Origin: Thermoplasmatota archaeon
Lineage (GTDB): Archaea > Thermoplasmatota > Thermoplasmata > Methanomassiliicoccales > Methanomassiliicoccaceae
Direction: 5' to 3'
DNA length: 5,386 nucleotides
Assembly: GCA_022709105.1 (NCBI GenBank)
Contig: JAKIXL010000106.1
Coordinates: 1 to 5,386, forward strand
Made by a program: the position numbers and the translations under genes. The notes beneath the pieces were generated by a model. The model did not search any database, was not told the origin of the DNA, and was given only the letters and a program-made list of their open reading frames with translations. Shown in pieces: positions 1 through 4,275 of the stretch. Position 1 is the stretch's first letter. Each line of letters starts with the position of its first letter.

Positions 1-46
1 TGAGAGAATACGGTCAAGGATATGGTACAAGCCTCTCTGCTCGCCC

Positions 47-346
47 TTAGGCCTGTGGTCTTGGCATCTTGCGCAGAGCCTCGGCGACCTTGGGCAGCAG
101 TTTGGTCTTGGGCATGTTGTTCTCAACAAGCAAGAGGCCCTGCTTGTTCCACCACGCTCCAGGGTAGGCCTTGCCCTCTTCGAGCTTCCATTCAAGGCCC
201 AGCTTCTCTACCGCCTTGATGATCATCGACATCTGAGGTTCCGGTATCGCCAGATGCTTGGCCACCCTGCGCCCCTCAGCTCTTGTGCGAGAGCTATCAA
301 AATACTCCGGCCATAGGACCCACGCCTTGTCCGCGTCGAAGACCAT
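47..346 (-). CDS. srp19: Signal recognition particle subunit SRP19
   Basis: SRP19 binds the SRP 7S RNA at the tips of helices 6 and 8 and prepares it to receive SRP54, so it acts in cytoplasmic assembly of the particle that targets nascent membrane and secreted proteins. The 99-residue product has the normal archaeal length. The family signature is clear: WPEYFDSSRTRAEGRRV at about residues 12-28, followed by a predicted helix (PQMSMIIKAVEKLGL) and a basic KTKLLPKVAEALRK tail typical of RNA contacts. The ATG at 346 is preceded by GAGG about 11 nt upstream. An ATG ten bases further upstream is out of frame. It lies 37 nt downstream of S8e on the same strand, so the two are probably co-transcribed. 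A weak TATA-like ATTTAT in the gap could give it a second promoter. The family assignment is secure. Confidence 0.95.
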   Translation of the reverse strand: MVFDADKAWVLWPEYFDSSRTRAEGRRVAKHLAIPEPQMSMIIKAVEKLGLEWKLEEGKAYPGAWWNKQGLLLVENNMPKTKLLPKVAEALRKMPRPQA

Positions 347-383
347 GGTCGGTCATTCCTCAAGAGGGATAAATGGTTTGGCC

Positions 384-767
384 TCACTCGGTGAGAAGGA
401 CTGCGTTGACGGTGCCGTCCTGTCCGGGCCGAGAGGTGATGCGGGCAGGCCCCAGATCGGTCTGGATGGTGGCTCCGCGGTTCACGATATTGCGCTGAAC
501 ATAGTTCGGATTGGCCGGGTTCACCGTTACTCTGGTTATCTTGACCCTCTTGACCTGGTTCGTCTTGGGGTCCACGACGTTGGCATAGGCGGCGCTAAGC
601 ATCTTGACCTTGGTGTTGCCACCCATGGTGCGGTACTGCCTGAGGCTCTCCTCGCCGAGGTTGGTCAGTAGGGGCTCGCGCCCGATCTCGTAGCGCCTCT
701 TCTTTCTGTTCTGCACCAAGCGGCCACCGGTCGGCTTCCGCTTCGATCTGCCCTGCCATAATGCCAT
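384..767 (-). CDS. rps8e: 30S ribosomal protein S8e
   Basis: S8e is a small-subunit ribosomal protein found in Archaea and Eukarya but not Bacteria; it binds 16S rRNA. The 127-residue length is typical for archaeal S8e. The sequence carries the family's N-terminal block (WQGRSKRKPTGGR, residues 4-16), the basic RKKRRYEIGREP segment (21-32), the RTMGGNTKVK block (46-55) and the C-terminal NRGATIQTDLGPARITSRPG block (96-115) ending in DGTVNAVLL. The ATG at 767 is preceded by AGAGGATT, a short Shine-Dalgarno-like run, and by a strong TATA box about 30 nt upstream, so the leader is very short. It is the first gene of a unit with SRP19. Identification is close to certain. Confidence 0.97.
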   Translation of the reverse strand: MALWQGRSKRKPTGGRLVQNRKKRRYEIGREPLLTNLGEESLRQYRTMGGNTKVKMLSAAYANVVDPKTNQVKRVKITRVTVNPANPNYVQRNIVNRGATIQTDLGPARITSRPGQDGTVNAVLLTE

Positions 768-796
768 TCTAATCCTCTGCCACTAAAATAAAGGTC

Positions 797-804
797 ATAT
801 AAAA
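797..804 (-). promoter_or_regulatory. TATA box for the S8e-SRP19 unit
   Basis: Read on the minus strand the site is TTTTATAT, preceded by AAAACC that could serve as a BRE (TFB recognition element). An archaeal start site about 25 nt downstream would fall near 775, giving a leader of roughly 8 nt before the S8e ATG. A second AT-rich element (TTATTTTA, 784-791) is closer to the gene and would put the start inside it, so it is less likely to be the functional box. The stretch stands out in otherwise GC-rich DNA. Confidence 0.75.
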
Positions 805-864
805 GGTTTTGTTCTCTGGCGCCCTAGATGCGACGCTCAACGTCCAGATCTGCCCAATGAGAGG

Positions 865-1419
865 TCAGCGCTTGGTTATGAATATGCCCAAACCTCGTAC
901 CCTTTCGGCCTGAGGATGGTCATGGGACTCTCCAATATAGTTGTGCCAGCGATCGTTAAGCTCCTCGACCGGCAGAACCCCAATATGCTCTTTCGTTGCG
1001 GGGTCCTCGAGATAGACCAGGCCGTCGTGCACACCGATGACGACCATGTAATGACCATGTTCCCATTCATCCGCCCACGGGGCGCTGGGCGGGCGCTCCC
1101 CAGCCCAGGCCTGGGCAGCAATGATCACCGGGGCGCCAATTCTTACCGATGCGGCGAGATCCCCTATCTCAAGGTCCGTCCTCATCGCCGCGTTGAAGCC
1201 AAGTTCCCTGGCGACCCGCACGATGTCCTCAGGGTCGGTCCCATTGTGAGGAGCGGTCCTCATCCGTTCCATAAGCTCCTTCTCGCAGATCTCCTCACCG
1301 TAGTACGAAAGCACCGCCTGGAGACAGGCCGGGCCGCAGGAGTAGTCGGTGCTCTGGACGATGTCCGGCAGGCCGGTAAGTACGTCAAGCTGAACGTTCC
1401 GGGGGCTGCTCGAGCACAT
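865..1419 (-). CDS. Standalone C39-like cysteine peptidase (papain-like fold)
   Basis: This is a 184-residue protein of the C39/papain-like superfamily, whose members cleave peptides after a double glycine when fused to ABC exporters; no transporter is fused or adjacent here. Visible catalytic elements, numbered from the start at 1419, are Q22 (oxyanion), C28 in DYSCGPACLQAVLSYYG, H123 in HGHYMVVIG and D139 in LEDPA. A helical stretch with GTDPEDIVRVARELGF lies between them, as is common in the family. There is no signal peptide or membrane segment, so it is probably cytoplasmic. Start choice: the ATG at 1419 has GAGGT seven bases upstream and lies about 40 nt inside the predicted transcript. 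An in-frame ATG at 1467 would add 16 residues (MTFMFSFLIPRSEVVD) but has no Shine-Dalgarno site and lies upstream of the predicted start of transcription. Substrate unknown. The fold is confident; activity is inferred. Confidence 0.85.
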   Translation of the reverse strand: MCSSSPRNVQLDVLTGLPDIVQSTDYSCGPACLQAVLSYYGEEICEKELMERMRTAPHNGTDPEDIVRVARELGFNAAMRTDLEIGDLAASVRIGAPVIIAAQAWAGERPPSAPWADEWEHGHYMVVIGVHDGLVYLEDPATKEHIGVLPVEELNDRWHNYIGESHDHPQAERVRGLGIFITKR

Positions 1420-1480
1420 ATCCACGACCTCGGACCGGGGGATAAGGAACGAGAACATGAAGGTCATTGACAGAACGGCC

Positions 1481-1488
1481 GTATTTAT
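1481..1488 (-). promoter_or_regulatory. TATA box for the C39-like peptidase gene
   Basis: The minus-strand sequence ATAAATAC is a plausible archaeal TATA element in the 74-bp gap behind the metallophosphoesterase gene. A start about 26 nt downstream would be near 1459, close to the ATG at 1458 and about 40 nt before the preferred ATG at 1419. This position argues against the longest reading frame starting at 1467. Confidence 0.55.
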
Positions 1489-1500
1489 CGTTGTTCCTTC

Positions 1501-1513
1501 AGAGCGGCGCTCT
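1501..1513. repeat. 13-bp perfect dyad (AGAGCG-G-CGCTCT)
   Basis: Two 6-bp arms are separated by one base. A one-base loop cannot form an RNA hairpin with all six pairs, so a protein-binding DNA dyad is the better reading. It sits about 13 bp upstream of the TATA box of the C39-like gene, where an archaeal activator or repressor could act. Part of the same string (AGAGCGGCG) recurs at 1600-1608 inside the metallophosphoesterase gene, so chance in GC-rich DNA is possible. Confidence 0.4.
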
Positions 1514-1541
1514 CTCCGAACCTCCGGCTGGCCGCCGTCTC

Positions 1542-2189
1542 TCAGGCCGTGTCAGAAGCCTCCAGAAGGACGGCCTTGATCTCCTCATTGACGTCCAGAA
1601 GAGCGGCGTTCCCATCCTTGGCAGCTCCCGGGTTGAGGAACAGGGTTCCGCCATCCATCACGATGCCGCGGGCCTCGTGTATATGGCCGGAGAGAACAGC
1701 ACGAGGACGGAACTCCTTCACCAATCGCAGGATGGCCTCACTGCCCACATTCGCCCCCGTCGGGATCCGGTCGTTGATGCCCTTGGGCGGCGCATGCAGC
1801 ACCATTATCGCATCCGGTCCCATCAGCGGCCGGAGGGCCGACTCGATATCCTCCTCCTCGAGCTCGAAAGGGGTCTCGAAGATGGTCGGATTCGAGCCAC
1901 CAAGTCCCACGAAAGTGCTGCTCCCGATCTCCACCTTGCGCTTATGCAGCAAGGTAGCGTGCCTCTCTATCTCCTCGCACACCAGCTCCGGAGGGTCGCA
2001 GTTGCCGGGTATGGCATACGCTGGGCGATCCAGATGGGACAAGAACTCCCCGGCCCATGACCCCGGACCGAAGTGAGTGATATCTCCCAGTATGATGTAG
2101 GCGTCCGCTTTATGCTCTGCCGCCAAGCGCTTGGCCCAGACAGAGACCTTTTCCCGGCCGTGGATGTCCGAAAGTACCAGAAACCTCAT
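1542..2189 (-). CDS. Calcineurin-like metallophosphoesterase (YfcE/MJ0936-like)
   Basis: The 215-residue single-domain phosphoesterase is expected to hydrolyse phosphomono- or diesters with two divalent metals (commonly Mn or Fe) in the cytoplasm. All metal-binding motifs are present in order: DIH (D8, H10), GD (D36), GNCD (N63), H132 in LHAPP and GHIH (H169, H171). Length and motif spacing fit the small archaeal and bacterial YfcE/YkuE-type group, whose natural substrates are mostly unknown. The ATG at 2189 is chosen because GGAGGAG lies eight bases upstream and because MRFLVLSDIHG is the standard N-terminus; the reading frame continues upstream to 2369 but that extension only shadows the neighbouring gene. 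It starts 40 nt after the A22 protease gene ends on the same strand, so the two are probably one operon with the protease first. Confidence 0.93.
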   Translation of the reverse strand: MRFLVLSDIHGREKVSVWAKRLAAEHKADAYIILGDITHFGPGSWAGEFLSHLDRPAYAIPGNCDPPELVCEEIERHATLLHKRKVEIGSSTFVGLGGSNPTIFETPFELEEEDIESALRPLMGPDAIMVLHAPPKGINDRIPTGANVGSEAILRLVKEFRPRAVLSGHIHEARGIVMDGGTLFLNPGAAKDGNAALLDVNEEIKAVLLEASDTA

Positions 2190-2197
2190 CGCGATCG

Positions 2198-2204
2198 CTC
2201 CTCC
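2198..2204 (-). promoter_or_regulatory. Strong Shine-Dalgarno site deciding the phosphoesterase start
   Basis: The minus strand reads GGAGGAG with eight bases to the ATG at 2189. It fixes the start 60 codons inside the longest open frame. Confidence 0.8.
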
Positions 2205-2229
2205 ATGAGGTTCCCGGTTGAAAAACCCT

Positions 2230-3150
2230 TCACAGGCCCAGCATGTCCAGGCCAAAGGACCCGTAGGCCAGCCCATAGGCGGCCAGATATCCCAGTATCG
2301 CTCCGCTGTTGAGGAACGGCAGGCCTGCTTGAGGGTTCCCCTTCGCGACCAGGTTGAACAGCACGACATATCCCAGGAGTCCTCCGATGAGAGCGCCGGC
2401 CGCCGCCCACAGGTTCGCGGTCATCAACGGGGCCGCCGCCTCCGGCAGGTAGATCGATGCGGAAACCACCAGCAGGCCAGGTATCACCGCGTCCCCTACT
2501 CCCATGAAGAACGCCTCTCTCTCCTTCCCCTCTTTCACGAGCACCCCGTGCTTCTCAACCTTCTCCATGGTGAAGCCCTTTTCCTTCGGCACCACAAAAA
2601 GGACCGGCAGGCGTAGGGGGGCGACACCCTCGGCAAGGGCTATCATATGCTTGGTCTTGTAAACAGATATGGCGTCGTACACAGCCATTATGATGAGCAG
2701 GATGATCACCGGCAGCACCGTCAGCGACATCCCCAGGATGGCGGTGACGCCAATGCCCACCACAAGGCCAATGGCGTCGATGATGTACCACTCGCCGCTC
2801 TTTGCCAGAAGGTAAAGGAGCCCTCCGGCCAGGCCTATCGAGGCGATCAAAGCGATCCAGCCCCCGCTGTCCACCTGGAACAGGACGGGCAGGAATACGT
2901 ACAGCATGGTGATGAAGATGCTGACGTAGAAGATCCCCTGCACGATGCGCTGCCTTCCGTACTTGATAAGGATGAGTATGATGGCGGTGAGGATGAGCAC
3001 CATTAGGACATAGATGAACGGATTGGCAGGAGAGCTGGGGTCCGGAAAGGCCGTCAGCTCCGGCATGTACAGCGGCGCCAGAAGGACGGCGGAGACCTGC
3101 ACTATAATGAAGATGCCCGCCATGGCCAGAAAGGGCAGGTTCTTACGCAC
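2230..3150 (-). CDS. Presenilin/signal-peptide-peptidase-like A22 intramembrane aspartyl protease
   Basis: This is an archaeal presenilin homologue, a multi-pass membrane protease that cuts transmembrane helices. Numbered from the GTG at 3150 (306 residues), the two catalytic aspartates are D159 in the YD motif (MAVYDAIS) and D220 in the GxGD motif (FFMGVGDAVIPGLL). The third signature, PAL in presenilins, reads LPFL here (P278-F279-L280 in QAGLPFLNSGAILGY). About nine hydrophobic segments are visible, matching the family's nine-helix fold, with a charged cytosolic loop (about 184-213, rich in K and E) between the two aspartate helices. The frame can be extended to a TTG at 3204 (324 residues). 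I prefer the GTG because the TTG leaves only 26 bp to the divergent neighbour, has no Shine-Dalgarno site and adds no conserved sequence. The GTG also lacks a good Shine-Dalgarno site, so the start is uncertain. It probably leads an operon with the phosphoesterase. Confidence 0.92.
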   Translation of the reverse strand: MRKNLPFLAMAGIFIIVQVSAVLLAPLYMPELTAFPDPSSPANPFIYVLMVLILTAIILILIKYGRQRIVQGIFYVSIFITMLYVFLPVLFQVDSGGWIALIASIGLAGGLLYLLAKSGEWYIIDAIGLVVGIGVTAILGMSLTVLPVIILLIIMAVYDAISVYKTKHMIALAEGVAPLRLPVLFVVPKEKGFTMEKVEKHGVLVKEGKEREAFFMGVGDAVIPGLLVVSASIYLPEAAAPLMTANLWAAAGALIGGLLGYVVLFNLVAKGNPQAGLPFLNSGAILGYLAAYGLAYGSFGLDMLGL

Positions 3151-3206
3151 GCCACCGCTATGGGTTCCGGATAGATAACGATATCTCGGTGCGAAGAAGA
3201 GCAACG

Positions 3207-3214
3207 TTTATGTA
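3207..3214 (+). promoter_or_regulatory. TATA-like box for the metallopeptidase gene
   Basis: TTTATGTA lies in the gap between the divergent genes. A start about 25 nt downstream would fall near 3236, essentially at the ATG at 3231 or the in-frame GTG at 3237, suggesting a leaderless mRNA; no Shine-Dalgarno site precedes either codon. Read on the other strand the element (TACATAAA) could serve the A22 protease gene, with a start near 3185 and a leader of about 35 nt to its GTG. Confidence 0.45.
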
Positions 3215-3230
3215 GCGGGCCGATGTAGAA

Positions 3231-3758
3231 ATGGTCGTGAACGACCAGTTAACAACTACCAGTTCAAATTATCCGGCCAGGCTGGAAAGGGCCAAGGACC
3301 TGGCGGACATTTTCGAGATCGTCAAGGATGCCGTGAGCGCCCAGCTCGGTCTGTCCCGCGGCGGCCTTATGCTCGGCATAGCCGAACTGGGCGGCCGCCC
3401 CGATTCGTGGATAGGCGGCTTCTATCCCGTCGCGACGAACATAATCGTCATGAACAAGGGACCCATGAACAAGATCCTGAGAGAGCGGCCAGAGCTCTAC
3501 AAGGCGTACTGCTTCCATATCCTGCTCCATGAGTACATACACACAGTCGGGTATATGGACGAGGCTCTGACCAGGAAGCGGACATTGGAGATCAGCGAAA
3601 GACTGTTCGGCAAGGAACACCTGGCTACCAAAATGGCCACGGACATTTCGCAGTTCTTCCCCCAGATAACCTACGCGGTGCCCACCGAACCCCCCGAGGA
3701 CCTCAACATGGAACTGGTTAAAGGCTTCGACCGGTCCTGCGCCAGTTATATATGCTGA
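3231..3758 (+). CDS. Putative zinc metallopeptidase with HExxHxxGxxD motif
   Basis: The 175-residue soluble protein has no signal peptide or membrane helix. I do not recognise the exact family. The active-site-like motif is HEYIHTVGYMDE at residues 100-111: H100 and H104 would bind zinc, E101 would be the general base, and D110 falls where metzincins of the snapalysin type place an aspartate as third ligand. No clear Met-turn follows, so E111 or a later acidic residue could be the ligand instead (gluzincin-like). It is not archaemetzincin, which has a longer motif with cysteines. The segment before the motif (LYKAYCFHILLHEYIH) is the expected active-site helix. The C-terminus ends CASYIC. The ATG at 3231 lacks a Shine-Dalgarno site and is probably leaderless; a GTG two codons later is possible. 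It is divergent from the A22 protease across about 80 bp. Reality as a gene is well supported; catalysis is inferred. Confidence 0.8.
   Translation: MVVNDQLTTTSSNYPARLERAKDLADIFEIVKDAVSAQLGLSRGGLMLGIAELGGRPDSWIGGFYPVATNIIVMNKGPMNKILRERPELYKAYCFHILLHEYIHTVGYMDEALTRKRTLEISERLFGKEHLATKMATDISQFFPQITYAVPTEPPEDLNMELVKGFDRSCASYIC
3746..3753 (+). promoter_or_regulatory. TATA box embedded in the 3' end of the metallopeptidase gene
   Basis: TTATATAT is the best plus-strand TATA match in the window and covers codons just before the TGA at 3756-3758. A start site about 25 nt downstream would be near 3775, at the left edge of a gene-free, structure-rich stretch. It could drive a noncoding RNA or a long leader of the Lrp-like gene. 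The same bases also encode SYIC, so chance is possible. Confidence 0.5.
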
Positions 3759-3809
3759 TAGGTAAGGCTTGCGAGGACCTGAGCGGTACGGCCTCAGAAC
3801 CCGGACGGC

Positions 3810-3843
3810 GGCGGTCTTTCGGCCCATTCTCCCGAAGACCGCC
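3810..3843. repeat. Strong hairpin (9 bp + 3 bp, one bulged T)
   Basis: The arm GGCGGTCTT (3810-3818) pairs perfectly with AAGACCGCC (3835-3843). After a single bulged T at 3819, CGG (3820-3822) pairs with CCG (3832-3834), leaving a 9-base loop. An overlapping small dyad, CTCGG-G-CCGAG, spans 3843-3853. No T-run follows, so it is unlikely to be an intrinsic terminator for the upstream gene; a structured RNA element about 35 nt into a transcript from the TATA box at 3746 is more likely. Confidence 0.55.
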
Positions 3844-3912
3844 TCGGGCCGAGACGGAACGGCAGAGTGACCGGGACCGGAGGGCTCCGCGACAGACCTC
3901 CGATATAAGCGC

Positions 3913-3955
3913 GGGAGCATGGGGCCGTGAGGGCAATGAACGGAACCATGCTCTT
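3913..3955. repeat. Compound hairpin with GG/AA internal loop
   Basis: GAGCATGG (3915-3922) pairs perfectly with CCATGCTC (3946-3953) and can extend by two G-T wobbles (3913-3914 with 3954-3955). Inside, GG (3923-3924) faces AA (3944-3945), which in RNA would form tandem G-A pairs. A second stem, CCGT (3925-3928) with ACGG (3940-3943), closes an 11-base loop. Helix, tandem purine mismatch and helix is a common protein- or tertiary-contact architecture in RNA. Function unknown. Confidence 0.5.
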
Positions 3956-4081
3956 TGCTTCCAGTGACAGGGAACCATACCCGGGCATGATACCATCGAC
4001 GGCGCATGCGGTCCATAACGCCGCCGGACGATAGGGGCCCGGACGCGCACGGGAAAGGACGATCGCGGGCCGCTCTTTCAG

Positions 4082-4102
4082 ATTGAAAAAAGCATTTTCA
4101 AT
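4082..4102. repeat. AT-rich perfect inverted repeat (8-bp arms, 5-bp spacer)
   Basis: ATTGAAAA (4082-4089) and TTTTCAAT (4095-4102) are exact complements around AAGCA. It lies in an AT-rich island flanked by GC-rich DNA. On the minus strand it contains a run of six T (4086-4091). It may be an operator dyad upstream of the Lrp-like gene or a second termination signal for a minus-strand RNA. Confidence 0.45.
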
Positions 4103-4114
4103 GGGAGCATGATC

Positions 4115-4188
4115 AAAAAAGCGCCTCATGGCCCGACCTCGGTGCGGCCTGGGACGGAGGCTTCCAGCAGGCCGCCAGGGAGAGGCGC
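4115..4188 (-). ncRNA. Candidate small structured RNA with T6 tail (unknown family)
   Basis: On the minus strand GCGCCTC (4188-4182) pairs exactly with GAGGCGC (4127-4121), closing a 68-nt element, and TTTTTT (4120-4115) follows at once. Inside, GCGGCCTG (4175-4168) pairs exactly with CAGGCCGC (4151-4144) to form a hairpin, and CCC (4180-4178) can pair with GGG (4134-4132). Upstream on this strand, TTTAATTA (4228-4221) could be a TATA box with a start near 4200. A closing stem directly followed by poly-T is how an intrinsically terminated small RNA would look; archaeal terminators are mainly poly-T. The 7-bp closing stem recalls a tRNA acceptor, but there is no T-loop or CCA-like end. Existence as a transcript is inference. 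Confidence 0.4.
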
Positions 4189-4220
4189 CTATGCAATGGG
4201 ATATGACATCCATCGCACCA

Positions 4221-4228
4221 TAATTAAA
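4221..4228 (+). promoter_or_regulatory. TATA box for the Lrp-like regulator (near-palindromic)
   Basis: TAATTAAA would place a start near 4250, giving a leader of about 25 nt that contains the Shine-Dalgarno site. Because its core TAATTA is palindromic it can also be read on the minus strand as TTTAATTA, pointing towards the candidate small RNA at 4115-4188; a bidirectional promoter is possible. Confidence 0.5.
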
Positions 4229-4265
4229 CGTGATCGTCATGTAGGGCATCATATTGGCTTGCTGC

Positions 4266-4272
4266 GGGTGAT
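4266..4272 (+). promoter_or_regulatory. Shine-Dalgarno site supporting the TTG start at 4276
   Basis: GGGTGAT matches the GGTGAT complement of the 16S 3' end, with three bases before the TTG. There is no ATG or GTG in frame between the upstream stop (TGA at 4231) and this TTG, and the HTH begins within five residues of it. Confidence 0.65.
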
Positions 4273-4275
4273 GTT

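Larger units (their letters stand above)
3759..4275. other. Gene-free 517-nt interval, candidate noncoding RNA or leader region
   Basis: No open frame here gives a recognisable or compositionally sensible protein: the translations are rich in R, P, S and G without hydrophobic cores or motifs. The interval instead holds a TATA box just before it, three or more perfect inverted repeats (3810-3843, 3913-3955, 4082-4102), a 68-nt minus-strand fold with a T6 tail, and the promoter of the Lrp-like gene at its right end. GGAACCAT occurs twice (3942-3949, 3971-3978) and GGGAGCATG twice (3913-3921, 4103-4111). I looked for conserved RNase P RNA and SRP RNA motifs on both strands and saw none. Confidence 0.6.

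Noticed and set aside
1..30. Start of another minus-strand gene (TTG at 30 after GAGAGG)
   Set aside because: Only one base separates the GAGAGG from the TTG, and just ten codons are visible. The evidence is too thin to list.
1467..2076. Plus-strand frames of 175-197 codons opposite the metallophosphoesterase
   Set aside because: They are antisense to a protein with a complete set of metal-binding motifs and show no family features of their own.
3259..3276. T-loop-like AGTTCAAATT on the plus strand
   Set aside because: The flanking arms do not pair as a T-stem and no acceptor stem is found. It lies in the N-terminal coding part of the metallopeptidase gene.
3264..4016. Long 250-codon minus-strand open frame opposite the metallopeptidase gene
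   Set aside because: It is a shadow of a GC-rich coding frame: no motif, odd composition, and it crosses the RNA-like interval.
4121..4188. tRNA-like element: 7-bp closing stem in a 68-nt span on the minus strand
   Set aside because: There is no GGTTCRA-type T-loop, no D-arm pattern and no believable anticodon arm. The 3' end is T6 rather than a discriminator base with CCA.
3759..4200. RNase P RNA or SRP 7S RNA
   Set aside because: I saw no GAGGAAAGTCC-like core, no ACAGAA motif and no helix-8 CCGGAAGG...AGCAGCC signature on either strand. A covariance search would decide; a significant Infernal hit would overturn this.
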